57,557 nt of DNA from Prevotella sp. (GCA_017618275.1 JAFZUS010000200.1:1-57557), one strand, 5' to 3'. Shown: positions 6,932 through 14,784, counted from the first letter of the stretch. Numbers and translations are program-made. The notes: generated by a model not told the origin, from the letters alone.

Positions 6932-7966
6932 ATAAAAGTTTTTTTCGAAGGCTTGGAATTCGTCTTGTTTGAGGACGCACCGTTTCCACCAGGACTCGAT
7001 GAAGCCGAGGCCGTAGCCCATCAGTTGTACGAAGGCTGCAGGGATGGAGAGCAGGCCTACCCAGAGGCTGCGGTTGCGTATGCTGGAGTCGACGAAGATG
7101 ATGAGGGAATAGAATAAGATAGGTATCCAAGGGGCGAAGCACATCCAATAGAACTGATCGCGGTCGACGTAGTGCATCAATGCCCGTCCAACGGCAGAGA
7201 TCAGGATCAGGCCGATGACACCGACGGTGAAGACGGTAGGCAACAGATGGACGAGTTTCAGAGTGCCGGGATGTCGCTTGGTCAGGTTGATGCGGGCAAT
7301 GCCGCTATTATAGACTTGGCGGAAGAACTTTCGGAAGTCCGTGCGCCGTTTGTGCCATACCCATGCCTCAGGAAAGAGTCTGGTCTTGTGGCCAGCCTCC
7401 ACGATGCGGTAGGAGAAGTCGATGTCCTCGCCGAAGCGCATCTTGGAAAAACCGCCCAGTTGGTGATAGACATCGCGACGGATGCCCATGTTAAAGGAAC
7501 GGGGGAAGAACTTGTCGAGTTTGGCCTTTCCGCCTCGGATGCCCCCTGTGGTAAAGAAGGAGGTCATGGAATAGGAGATGGCCTTCTGTATAGGGGTAAA
7601 GGAAGGATGGGCAGCGTCGGGGCCGCCAAAGGCGGTAGCAAACTCTCCATTCTTCATTCTCCACTCTACATTCTCAAGATAGCCCTCGGGCAGGACGACA
7701 TCGCTGTCAAGGATGATAAGCCATTCGCCGTTGGCGCGTTCAGCACCGTAGTTACGGCTCTGGCCTGGTCCGCTGTTCTCCTTGGCGTAATAATGCAAAG
7801 CAAGGATGTCTGCGTATTTGTCGCAAACATCCTTGCAGGGCTTTACCGATCCGTCCTCCACAATGATGACTTCGAAATCCTTTAGTGTTTGATTAGACAG
7901 GCTTTCGAGTAGTTCGTCCACTTCATCGGGACGATTATATACAGGAACGATAATGGAGTATTTCAT
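6926..7966 (-). CDS. Membrane-anchored family 2 glycosyltransferase
   Basis: This 346-residue GT-A enzyme starts SIIVPVYNRPDEVDELLESL, with VIIVEDGS, the metal-binding LDSDVVLPEGYL (DxD) and FGEDIDFSYRI (ED motif). Two or three hydrophobic segments follow (about 232-255, 268-290, 297-320), so it probably works on a lipid-linked or surface glycan at the inner membrane. It overlaps efp by one base (TAATG). Between the DxD strand and FGGPDAAHPSFTP, residues about 97-112 (NVEWRMKNGEFATA) are encoded by a solo copy of the local repeat. Its TGA stop lies in the right arm of the four-helix cassette. The acceptor is unknown. Confidence 0.88.
   Translation of the reverse strand: MKYSIIVPVYNRPDEVDELLESLSNQTLKDFEVIIVEDGSVKPCKDVCDKYADILALHYYAKENSGPGQSRNYGAERANGEWLIILDSDVVLPEGYLENVEWRMKNGEFATAFGGPDAAHPSFTPIQKAISYSMTSFFTTGGIRGGKAKLDKFFPRSFNMGIRRDVYHQLGGFSKMRFGEDIDFSYRIVEAGHKTRLFPEAWVWHKRRTDFRKFFRQVYNSGIARINLTKRHPGTLKLVHLLPTVFTVGVIGLILISAVGRALMHYVDRDQFYWMCFAPWIPILFYSLIIFVDSSIRNRSLWVGLLSIPAAFVQLMGYGLGFIESWWKRCVLKQDEFQAFEKNFYS
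7631..7677 (+). repeat. Solo copy of the cassette repeat inside a coding sequence
   Basis: GCGGTAGCAAACTCT (7632-7646) is identical to 6891-6905 and is followed by words of the same kind (CCATTCT, TCATTCT, CCACTCT, ACATTCT). It is in frame within the glycosyltransferase gene and is translated on the opposite strand. It has no gene or second arm. Confidence 0.75.
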
Positions 7967-8532
7967 TACTCTTTCACGCGCTGCAGATAACTGCCGTCAC
8001 GGGTATCCACCTGAATGAGGTCGCCCTCGTTGATGAACAGGGGAACGCGTACCTCTACGCCTGTCTCCAGTGTGGCGGGCTTCAGGGTGTTGGTGGCAGT
8101 GTCGCCCTTCACACCAGGCTCAGAATGCGTCACGCGGAGTACGGTCTTGACGGGCATTTCTGCGTACAGGATAGTACCGTCGGTGGTGTCGGAAACAACC
8201 TCCACGATATCACTCTCCTTCATATACTCATGACCGATGACGAGTTCATTGTCGATGGGAATCTGCTCGAATGTCTCCTGATTCATAAAGATACGTCCGC
8301 TCTGGTCCTCATAGAGATACTGGTAGGGACGACGCTCGATGACTACGTCCTCGAGTTTCTCACCGATGTTGAAACGACGCTCCAGAACACGACCGTCGGA
8401 AACGTTCTTTACCTTGATAATCATAATGGTGTTACCCTTGCCTGGCTTTCTGTGCTGGAAATCGATGCACACCCAAATGCTACCGTCCATGCGGATGGCG
8501 GTGCCTTTTTTAATGTCTTGTGAATTAATCAT
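7966..8532 (-). CDS. efp: Translation elongation factor P
   Basis: At 188 residues this is the usual EF-P length. It binds between the ribosomal P and E sites and relieves stalling at proline runs. The N-terminal KOW-like domain carries the tip loop FQHRKPGKGNT (25-35), with Lys32 at the position modified in other EF-Ps. The middle OB domain includes ERRPYQYLYEDQSGRIFMNQETFEQ, and the C-terminal domain ends VPLFINEGDLIQVDTRDGSYLQRVKE, matching the EF-P signature. No EpmA/EpmB-type modification gene is visible here. It is the first gene of efp-glycosyltransferase-four-helix-radC and diverges from rpmH. Confidence 0.97.
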   Translation of the reverse strand: MINSQDIKKGTAIRMDGSIWVCIDFQHRKPGKGNTIMIIKVKNVSDGRVLERRFNIGEKLEDVVIERRPYQYLYEDQSGRIFMNQETFEQIPIDNELVIGHEYMKESDIVEVVSDTTDGTILYAEMPVKTVLRVTHSEPGVKGDTATNTLKPATLETGVEVRVPLFINEGDLIQVDTRDGSYLQRVKE

Positions 8533-8571
8533 ATAACTTCTAAAATAATGATTTTATATCGTTTTCGGGTG

Positions 8572-8603
8572 CAAAATTACTGCAAATTGAGCGAAAAACC
8601 AAA
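8572..8603 (-). promoter_or_regulatory. efp promoter
   Basis: Minus strand: -33 TTTG at 8600-8603, a 20-bp spacer, and -7 TAATTTTG at 8572-8579. The 22 bp at 8582-8603 are exactly repeated in inverted orientation at 8984-9005 in the promoter of the PASTA operon. Confidence 0.8.
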
Positions 8604-8620
8604 AAAACTCACATATTTCT

Positions 8621-8650
8621 TGCGTAATTCAAAAGAAATGAGTACTTTTG
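8621..8650 (+). promoter_or_regulatory. rpmH promoter
   Basis: Plus strand: TTG at about 8621-8623 and -7 TACTTTTG at 8643-8650, about 20 bp apart. The leader to the rpmH ATG is about 40 nt. Confidence 0.7.
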
Positions 8651-8695
8651 CAGCCCAAATCAGTGAAAAAGTAACAAATAAATAAGTAAAAAGCA

Positions 8696-8851
8696 ATGAA
8701 AAGAACATTTCAGCCCCACAATCGCCGTCGCGTGAACAAGCACGGCTTCCGTGAGAGAATGGCCACAAAGAATGGCCGCCGCGTTTTGGCTTCACGTCGT
8801 GCCAAAGGACGTAAGAAGTTGACGGTTTCTGACGAGAATCACGGAAAGTAA
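8696..8851 (+). CDS. rpmH: 50S ribosomal protein L34
   Basis: This 51-residue, strongly basic protein begins [20 protein letters not shown] and continues [20 protein letters not shown], the universal L34 pattern. It sits in the large ribosomal subunit contacting 23S rRNA. It is a single-gene unit with its own promoter and terminator, between divergent efp and the PASTA operon. Confidence 0.98.
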   Translation: MKRTFQPHNRRRVNKHGFRERMATKNGRRVLASRRAKGRKKLTVSDENHGK

Positions 8852-8883
8852 TTCTTCCGATTTCGTAGAAAATGAGTAAAAAT

Positions 8884-8923
8884 AGAAAGAAGTAGAGATA
8901 TTCTTTGCTTCTTTCTTTTTTTT
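8884..8923 (+). terminator. rpmH intrinsic terminator
   Basis: AGAAAGAAG (8884-8892) pairs with CTTCTTTCT (8908-8916) and is followed by an unbroken T run to 8923. It lies 33 bp after the rpmH stop. Confidence 0.85.
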
Positions 8924-8983
8924 CTAACTTTGCCTATTAAAATAGGCGAAATTAGGCTGCATCTCGGAAAAACTCAAATAAAA

Positions 8984-9015
8984 TTTGGTTTTTCGCTCAA
9001 TTTGCACTAACTTTG
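8984..9015 (+). promoter_or_regulatory. Promoter of the PASTA-rluD-ddl operon, probably leaderless
   Basis: Plus strand: -33 TTTG at 8984-8987, a 20-bp spacer, and -7 TAACTTTG at 9008-9015. Only five bases separate the -7 box from the ATG at 9021, so the transcript should start at or next to the start codon. A second possible -7 box (TAACTTTG at 8925-8932), followed by the palindrome GCCTATTAAAATAGGC (8932-8947), lies upstream. Confidence 0.8.
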
Positions 9016-9020
9016 CCCCC

Positions 9021-9683
9021 ATGAAAACAAAGGAGTTTTTCGGAAAGTTTGTGAGTGCCTATCTGTTGGGCAATCTGCTGGCAATGGCGGTAGTGATAGT
9101 TCTGCTTTGCTTAGGGGTGAAGTATGGACTGGAATGGTACACCCATCACGGCAAGGGTATCGTGGTGCCAAAGGTGGAAGGAATGATCTATGTGAATGCT
9201 CGTACATTGGCGGAAGAAAAAGGGCTGAACATCATGGTGACAGACTCAGGCTATAATAAGCGTCTGCCAGCCAACTGCATTCTGGCCCAGAGTCCCGGTG
9301 AGGGTACTACAGTGAAGGAAGGACATACCATCTATGTGACGTTGAATTCTCCTTCATCGCCCACTTTTGCCATTCCTGATGTGGTGGACAATAGCAGTTA
9401 CCGCGAGGCAGAGGCCAAGTTGACGGCCATGGGCTTTAAACTCCTTCCACCGAAATCAGTGCCTGGTGAGAAAGACTGGGTGTATGGTATTATCAGTCGT
9501 GGCCGCAGGGTGTCGACAGGCGACATGGTGTCTATCGATTCTCCCCTGACACTGATGATTGGCAGTGGCATGTACGACAGGGAGGAAGAAGACTTCGACT
9601 ATGTGGAACCCGGCTACCAGCAGTATCTGAATGACGAGAGTGCGGCTGAAACGGACGATTTTGAGGAGGTCATAGAGCCTTGA
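9021..9683 (+). CDS. Membrane-anchored PASTA-domain protein
   Basis: Starting at MKTKEFFGKF (ATG 9021) this is 220 residues: a short cytoplasmic tail, one membrane segment (about 11-33), two PASTA domains (about 45-113 and 117-183) and an acidic C-terminal tail. The PASTA pattern is seen in VVPKVEGMIYVNARTLAEEK, ILAQSPGEGTTVKEGHTIYV and the second-domain counterpart FAIPDVVDNSSYREAEAKL. PASTA domains bind muropeptides or peptidoglycan; here there is no kinase or transpeptidase domain. Being upstream of ddl suggests a link with cell-wall synthesis, but its job is not known. An earlier in-frame start lies upstream of the promoter's -7 box and is unlikely. Confidence 0.88.
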   Translation: MKTKEFFGKFVSAYLLGNLLAMAVVIVLLCLGVKYGLEWYTHHGKGIVVPKVEGMIYVNARTLAEEKGLNIMVTDSGYNKRLPANCILAQSPGEGTTVKEGHTIYVTLNSPSSPTFAIPDVVDNSSYREAEAKLTAMGFKLLPPKSVPGEKDWVYGIISRGRRVSTGDMVSIDSPLTLMIGSGMYDREEEDFDYVEPGYQQYLNDESAAETDDFEEVIEP

Positions 9684-9733
9684 GAAGGTGAGAGAGTGAG
9701 AAAGTGAGAAGGTGAGAGAGTGAGGAAGTGAGG
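9684..9733. repeat. GTGAGAAA-type word array between PASTA gene and rluD
   Basis: The complete 50-bp gap from the TGA stop to the rluD ATG is made of 8-bp words GTGAGARA/GTGAGAGA with small changes. The reverse complement of the same word set occurs at about 13051-13086, inside the signal peptide of the NigD-like lipoprotein. Confidence 0.8.
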
Positions 9734-10786
9734 ATGGATGAAAATGAATTTGAAGAGGAAGGTTTGTTGGATATCGGTGAGTCTGATGCCGACGGCCAAC
9801 TCTATGAACACTTTCGTATAGAGGTGGATAAGGGTCAGGAGCCCGTCCGCATCGATAAGTTCCTGTCTGAGCACCAGCCCCATTCCAGCCGCAACCGTAT
9901 CCAGAAAGCCGCAGAGGCGGGTTTTATCCATGTAAACGGGACACCCGTTAAAAGTAATTATAAGGTGCGTGCGGGAGACATCGTTACCCTGATGCTCGAC
10001 CGTCCGCATTATGATACAACAATAGAGCCAGAGGATATACCTTTGGAAGTGGTCTATGAGGATGATGACCTGATGGTCATCAATAAGCCTGCAGGCATGG
10101 TGGTCCATCCGGGTTGTGGCAACTTTAGCGGTACGCTGGTGAATGCCATTGCCTGGCACCTGAAGGATCTGGCGTCATACGACCCGAATGATCCGGAAGT
10201 CGGACTGGTTCACCGCATCGACAAGGATACCAGCGGCCTGTTGGTGGTGGCCAAGACTCCAGATGCCAAGACCTCGTTAGGGAAGCAGTTCTTCAACAAG
10301 ACCACCCATCGCAGTTACAATGCCTTGGTGTGGGGTAACTTTGTGGAAGACGAGGGACGCATAGAAGGCAATATCGGGCGAGACCCTAAGGACCGTCTGA
10401 GGATGGAGGTGTTCCCGCCTGACTCTGAAACAGGCAAACCTGCCGTGACCCACTATAAGGTGCTGGAGCGCTATGGCTATGTGACCCTTGTGGAGTGCAT
10501 TCTGGAAACAGGACGTACCCATCAGATCAGGGCACACATGAAGCACATCGGCCATCCGCTGTTTTGTGATGAACGCTATGGTGGTTGTGAGATACGGCGC
10601 GGGGAGCGCACGGCCAGTTATAAGGCCTTTATCCAGAACTGCTTCAAACTCTGTCCCCGACAGGTGCTTCACGCTAAGACGTTGGGATTTGTCCATCCGA
10701 CAACTGGCAAGCAGATGGATTTTACGTCGGAGTGGCCGCAGGATATGACGGCACTCATTGAAAAATGGAGAAAAAGAACCCCCTAA
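9734..10786 (+). CDS. rluD: RluD-type 23S rRNA pseudouridine synthase
   Basis: This protein has 350 residues from ATG 9734 (MDENEFEEEG); a GTG two codons earlier is inside the repeat. It has an S4 RNA-binding domain (VRIDKFLSEHQPHSSRNRIQ, about 35-90) and the catalytic pseudouridine synthase domain with GLVHRIDKDTSGLLVVAK, where the Asp of HRIDKDTSG is the nucleophile, followed by ETGRTHQIRAHMKHIGHPL. RluD makes pseudouridines in helix 69 of 23S rRNA, though RluC/RluA relatives look similar. The TAA stop lies inside the palindrome CCCCCTAAGTTAGGGGG that starts the following repeat element. Confidence 0.92.
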   Translation: MDENEFEEEGLLDIGESDADGQLYEHFRIEVDKGQEPVRIDKFLSEHQPHSSRNRIQKAAEAGFIHVNGTPVKSNYKVRAGDIVTLMLDRPHYDTTIEPEDIPLEVVYEDDDLMVINKPAGMVVHPGCGNFSGTLVNAIAWHLKDLASYDPNDPEVGLVHRIDKDTSGLLVVAKTPDAKTSLGKQFFNKTTHRSYNALVWGNFVEDEGRIEGNIGRDPKDRLRMEVFPPDSETGKPAVTHYKVLERYGYVTLVECILETGRTHQIRAHMKHIGHPLFCDERYGGCEIRRGERTASYKAFIQNCFKLCPRQVLHAKTLGFVHPTTGKQMDFTSEWPQDMTALIEKWRKRTP

Positions 10787-10894
10787 GTTAGGGGGCAGGG
10801 GGTCTGAACAGGCGCAGACCTCAGTACAATAATAAACTACGAAAAAGGGTTTGATAAACGCTTGTTCAGACCCCCATCCCCCTAACTTAGGGGG
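10779..10894. repeat. Small palindromic insertion-like element between rluD and ddl
   Basis: Each end carries CCCCCTAAGTTAGGGGG or its complement (10779-10795 and 10878-10894), followed inward by GGGGGTCTGAACA. The two ends together form an inverted repeat of about 36 bp with few mismatches around a 45-bp centre without a gene. This resembles a MITE. The left end supplies the rluD stop codon and the right end reaches to 8 bp before the ddl ATG. A half copy (GTTAGGGGGCAT) lies at 27094-27105. Confidence 0.7.
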
Positions 10895-10902
10895 CATATA
10901 AT

Positions 10903-11895
10903 ATGCAGAACCTAAAGAGAACGATTGCCATCGTCTGTGGTGGCGACTCATCGGAACACGACGTGTCACTGCGCTCTGCACAGGGACTCTACTCCTTCTT
11001 CGACAAGGAGCGCTACAATGTTTATATTGTTGATATCAAAGGACAGGACTGGCATGTGGAACTGCCCGACGGTACGACGGCTCAGATAGACCGCAATGAC
11101 TTTTCGTTTGTCGAGGACGGCAAAGCGAAATTGTTCGACTACGCCTATATCACCATCCATGGTACACCGGGTGAGAACGGCTTGTTGCAGGGTTATTTCG
11201 ACTTGATAGATCTGCCGTATTCTACAAGTGGAGTGCTGGTGGAGGCCATGACCTTCGATAAGTTCGTGTTGAACCAGTATATGCGTGGTTATGGTGTGAG
11301 TGTGGCCGATTCGCTGCTCATACGCAAGGGCTATGAGGAACTGGTGACGGACGATGAGATTGAAGAGCGCATCGGCATGCCTTGTTTCGTGAAGCCTGCT
11401 GCCGACGGTTCGTCATTTGGCGTGTCGAAGGTGAAGAACAAGGATCAGTTGGCTCCTGCCATCCGTAAGGCGATGTTGGAGAGTTCGGAGATTATGGTCG
11501 AGAGTTACCTTGAGGGTACAGAGATATCCATCGGTGTCTTTAAGACAAAGGAGCGTTCGGTCGTACTGCCTGCTACGGAAGTGGTGACATCGAATGAGTT
11601 CTTTGACTATGATGCAAAGTATAATGGGCAAGTGCAGGAGATTACACCTGCCCGCCTGTCGGAAGATATCACTGACAGAGTGCGCAAGATCACGTCGCAC
11701 ATCTATGATATCCTGCACTGCAACGGTATCATCCGCATCGACTATATCATCTCAAAGGAAGGCAAGATATCCATGTTGGAGGTGAACACTACACCAGGTA
11801 TGACCGCCACCAGTTTTATTCCGCAACAGGTGCGTGCCGCCGGGCTCTCCATGACAGAGGTGTTGACGGAGATTGTTGAGAACCAGTTTGTATGA
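10903..11895 (+). CDS. ddl: D-alanine--D-alanine ligase
   Basis: This 330-residue ATP-grasp ligase joins two D-Ala for the peptidoglycan stem. It shows IAIVCGGDSSEHDVSLRSA at the N-terminus (VxxGG..SEHxVS), PCFVKPAADGSSFGVSKV (ATP-binding loop) and IDYIISKEGKISMLEVNTTP with GMTATSF at the end, the metal-binding Glu/Asn set of Ddl. It overlaps the following acyltransferase gene by four bases (ATGA). The length is typical. It is probably read from the PASTA promoter through the small palindromic element. Confidence 0.96.
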   Translation: MQNLKRTIAIVCGGDSSEHDVSLRSAQGLYSFFDKERYNVYIVDIKGQDWHVELPDGTTAQIDRNDFSFVEDGKAKLFDYAYITIHGTPGENGLLQGYFDLIDLPYSTSGVLVEAMTFDKFVLNQYMRGYGVSVADSLLIRKGYEELVTDDEIEERIGMPCFVKPAADGSSFGVSKVKNKDQLAPAIRKAMLESSEIMVESYLEGTEISIGVFKTKERSVVLPATEVVTSNEFFDYDAKYNGQVQEITPARLSEDITDRVRKITSHIYDILHCNGIIRIDYIISKEGKISMLEVNTTPGMTATSFIPQQVRAAGLSMTEVLTEIVENQFV

Positions 11896-13025
11896 ACGAG
11901 TTCGACGAGATAAGGCCGTACGAGCCGGAGGAGATGAAACAGGCCTTTGAGGACCTGTTGAACGACCGCCAGTTTCAGGTGGTGCTGAAAGGCTTTGTCC
12001 CCTGGCTGCCGAAATCTGTGCGCAACGGACTGCTACGTCTTGCCTTCACGGGTGTCAAGACACCGCTCGACTTCCAAAAGCGTTTCATGAAGCCCGTGGT
12101 CAACTACATCATTCGCAAGCATACCGATGGCTGTAGTTTTGACGATGCCAAGTTGAGGGACTTTGAGTCTCGTTTCACGTTTGTCAGCAACCATCGTGAC
12201 ATTGTACTCGACTCCGCTTTCCTCGACGTGAAACTGGTGGAGGCAGGCTATCCGACGACGGTCGAGATTGGCATTGGCGACAATCTGCTTATCTATCCCT
12301 GGATCAAGCGTCTGGTGCGTATGAACAAGGCCTTTACCGTGCGTCGTGGACTCTCGCTCCGCGAGACGCTGGCCGCCTCGCAACTCATGAGCCGTTATAT
12401 CCACTATGCCGTCACCCAGAAGAAGGAGAATATCTGGATTGCCCAGCGCGAGGGTAGGGCAAAGGACTCCAACGACCGTACACAGGATGCCGTGTTGAAG
12501 ATGCTGGCTATGGGCGGTAACCTGAATGAACTCAATATCGTGCCGCTGACCATCAGTTATGAGTATGACCCCTGTGACTACCTCAAGGCACAGGAGTTCC
12601 AGCAGAAACGTGACAATCCTGCTTTCAAGAAGTCGCGTCAGGACGACCTTGACAATATGAAGACGGGTATTATGGGCTATAAGGGTCGGGTGGTCTATCG
12701 TGCCGCTGCCCCCATCAACACCTGGCTCGGCGAACTGGATGAATTGCCCAAGACGGACTACTACAAGGCTGTGGCTGAACGGATGGACAAGGAGATTCAT
12801 CGTGGCTACGAACTCTTCCCCTGTAACTATATTGCCCTCGATGTACTCAACGGCAATACAAACTCTGCTGCCCACTATACTGAGGCCGACAAGCAGCAGT
12901 TTGAACAGTATCTTTCAGGTCAACTTGCGAAAATCACCCTCGAGAATAAAGATGAGGCTTTCCTCCGTGAGCGCATCCTCACGATGTACGCCAACCCCGT
13001 CCGTAATAAACTCGCCGCCCTATGA
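11892..13025 (+). CDS. PlsC-like glycerolipid acyltransferase
   Basis: This 377-residue protein has an acyltransferase core with FVSNHRDIVLDSAFL (HxxxxD catalytic motif, about 97-111) and IAQREGRAKDSNDRTQD (EGR motif that binds phosphate). These are the two hallmark blocks of 1-acylglycerol-3-phosphate acyltransferases. There is no clear membrane segment, and the N-terminal 80 residues are specific to the Bacteroidota version. It probably acylates a phospholipid or other lipid precursor at the inner membrane; the exact acceptor is unknown. It overlaps ddl and the next lipoprotein gene by four bases each, so the three form a tight operon. Confidence 0.82.
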   Translation: MNEFDEIRPYEPEEMKQAFEDLLNDRQFQVVLKGFVPWLPKSVRNGLLRLAFTGVKTPLDFQKRFMKPVVNYIIRKHTDGCSFDDAKLRDFESRFTFVSNHRDIVLDSAFLDVKLVEAGYPTTVEIGIGDNLLIYPWIKRLVRMNKAFTVRRGLSLRETLAASQLMSRYIHYAVTQKKENIWIAQREGRAKDSNDRTQDAVLKMLAMGGNLNELNIVPLTISYEYDPCDYLKAQEFQQKRDNPAFKKSRQDDLDNMKTGIMGYKGRVVYRAAAPINTWLGELDELPKTDYYKAVAERMDKEIHRGYELFPCNYIALDVLNGNTNSAAHYTEADKQQFEQYLSGQLAKITLENKDEAFLRERILTMYANPVRNKLAAL

Positions 13026-13717
13026 AAAGACTCCTCCGCCTGTTGATAATCCTCTCTCTCACCTTCTCACCTTCTCACTTTCTCACCTCCTGTACTCAGG
13101 ATGCCTACGAGAAGGGTGAGGGCAAATACTCCCTGATGCGGGCTGATTTTGTGGAGGCTCATGCCAACGGACAGAAAGAGATAGACCGTATTACGACCGA
13201 CGATGGCGACCAGTTTGCTATCACCAAGACGTTTACTACCAAATGGGTGACGACGGCTGATTCCACCTATCGCTGTATATTATATTATAATAAGGTGGAG
13301 GAGGGTAGCGGCAAGTTTACCGCCGAACCCCTATCCATCGGACTGGTTCCTTGTCCGAAGATTACTCCTATATCAGAACTGAATAAGGAGATGAAGACAG
13401 ACCCTGTGAAGTTCGAGAGTGCCTGGCTGAGTAAGACAGGCAAATACCTTAACCTTAGTCTTTATTTGATGACAGGCACTGCCGATGATGAGGATGCAAC
13501 TCAGACGCTTCACGTCGTTCAGGATACCATCATGACCAATACTGATGCCACCCGCACCTGTTTTCTCCGTCTCTACCATGATCAAGGCGGAATCCCTGAA
13601 TACTACTCCTCTCAGGTCTATGCCAGCATCCTCACATCACAAATTGATGCCGACTCTGTCAGAATCAGCATCAATTCCTATAAGGGTGAGGTCACCAAAT
13701 TCTTCTCCCTACGCTAG
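13022..13717 (+). CDS. NigD-like lipoprotein
   Basis: This 231-residue lipoprotein has lipobox LTSC (Cys24). After the Cys it has TQDAYEKGEGKYSLMRADFVEA and then a beta-rich body with TTDDGDQFAI, which fits the NigD-like family of Bacteroidales periplasmic or outer-membrane lipoproteins. Their function is unknown. The hydrophobic part of the signal peptide (LTFSPSHFLTS) is encoded by the same 8-bp word array (CTCACCTT/CTCACTTT) that fills the PASTA-rluD gap in the other orientation, so a repeat has become part of a signal sequence. Its end is 7 bp from the convergent manA end. Confidence 0.7.
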   Translation: MKRLLRLLIILSLTFSPSHFLTSCTQDAYEKGEGKYSLMRADFVEAHANGQKEIDRITTDDGDQFAITKTFTTKWVTTADSTYRCILYYNKVEEGSGKFTAEPLSIGLVPCPKITPISELNKEMKTDPVKFESAWLSKTGKYLNLSLYLMTGTADDEDATQTLHVVQDTIMTNTDATRTCFLRLYHDQGGIPEYYSSQVYASILTSQIDADSVRISINSYKGEVTKFFSLR

Positions 13718-13724
13718 TAGGTTT

Positions 13725-14729
13725 CTATCCTATCGTTGCGGTTAAGAATGATGCGTTTCCGAAGATATAGAGCACGTTCTCGCAGGCTGGCACGAGGATG
13801 GTCTCGCCCTGGCGGATGCTGATGCCGTTGATGTTGGCCTCGCCCCAAAGGCACATCACCACGACAAACGAGTCGCAGTGGAAATCGACCTGTGAGGCTA
13901 CCTGCACGACGACACGATGGACGACGAAATGGGGACAATTGACGAGTTGGGAGATGGGCTTCGTCGAATCGTAACTGCTACGGTATTCGGGCCACACGCG
14001 GTAGTCGATGGCATCGCGGGCCTGTTGGATATGGAGTTCACGGGGCTGGCCGTGGGCATCCTTACGTCCGAAGTCGTAGACGCGGTAGGTGATGTCGCTG
14101 GTCTCTTGTATCTCAGCCAGGAAATTTCCGGCACCGATAGCATGCAGACGGCCAGCCGGCAGGAAAAAGAGGTCGCCGTCATGAGCCTCGTGAGTGGCTA
14201 TCACGTCTTGCATAGGGGAATGCGAACCCGACGGAAAACCATCGGGGGCTGTTTCGGGAACAGGGGCATTAGCCAGTTGTTCGTATTCGTCGGGAGTGAT
14301 GCTCTTCCTCAGGCCGGAATATATCTTAGCACCCACATCGCTCTTGATGATGTACCACATCTCCGTCTTACCCTGACACCCATGACGCTCCATGGCCAAT
14401 TTGTCATCGGGGTGTACCTGTACACTGAGGTCCTGACGTGAGTCGATGAACTTCACGAGTAAAGGGAATTTATTGCCATATTTCTTATAGACCTTCTGGC
14501 CCACAAGCAGACCTTTGTACTTGTCGATAAGTTCTGTCAGTGTCAGACCAACATCCACGTCATCGATGAGTCCGCGTTCGATGGCTCGGCTCTCGTGACC
14601 AGGTACGCCACTGATTTCCCAACTCTCGCCGATGTTGGGTTGGGCAGTAAAGATGCCCTTAAAGGGTGCAATCTGATAGCCTCCCCACAGGGTGGTCTTC
14701 AGATACGGTTCAAACTTATATGGTTTCAT
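13725..14729 (-). CDS. manA: Class I mannose-6-phosphate isomerase
   Basis: This zinc enzyme interconverts mannose-6-phosphate and fructose-6-phosphate. From ATG 14727-14729 (MKPYKFEPYLKTTLWGG) it has 334 residues. The family's QVHPDD zinc-site motif is present, followed by GKTEMWYIIKSD (zinc-binding Glu) and GRLHAIGAGNFLAEIQETSDI (His and substrate arginine region). A start eight codons earlier is possible but less typical. It is convergent with the NigD-like gene and downstream of the GH5 gene, separated from it by a hairpin terminator. It could help use mannose from glycans but is a common single-copy gene. Confidence 0.93.
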   Translation of the reverse strand: MKPYKFEPYLKTTLWGGYQIAPFKGIFTAQPNIGESWEISGVPGHESRAIERGLIDDVDVGLTLTELIDKYKGLLVGQKVYKKYGNKFPLLVKFIDSRQDLSVQVHPDDKLAMERHGCQGKTEMWYIIKSDVGAKIYSGLRKSITPDEYEQLANAPVPETAPDGFPSGSHSPMQDVIATHEAHDGDLFFLPAGRLHAIGAGNFLAEIQETSDITYRVYDFGRKDAHGQPRELHIQQARDAIDYRVWPEYRSSYDSTKPISQLVNCPHFVVHRVVVQVASQVDFHCDSFVVVMCLWGEANINGISIRQGETILVPACENVLYIFGNASFLTATIG

Positions 14730-14752
14730 GTATGTAATATTTCCACGTTGCA

Positions 14753-14784
14753 AACCCGTCCTTATTGTGCAATAAGGACGGGTT
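14753..14784 (-). terminator. Hairpin terminator after the GH5 gene
   Basis: AACCCGTCCTTATT (14753-14766) pairs perfectly with AATAAGGACGGGTT (14771-14784) around a four-base loop. It lies 22 bp after the GH5 stop. The T run on the minus strand is short (TTTGC), so it may also act as an mRNA 3'-end stabiliser. Confidence 0.7.

Noticed and set aside
8577-8795. 72-codon minus-strand reading frame over rpmH
   Set aside because: It is antisense to the certain L34 gene and its promoter.
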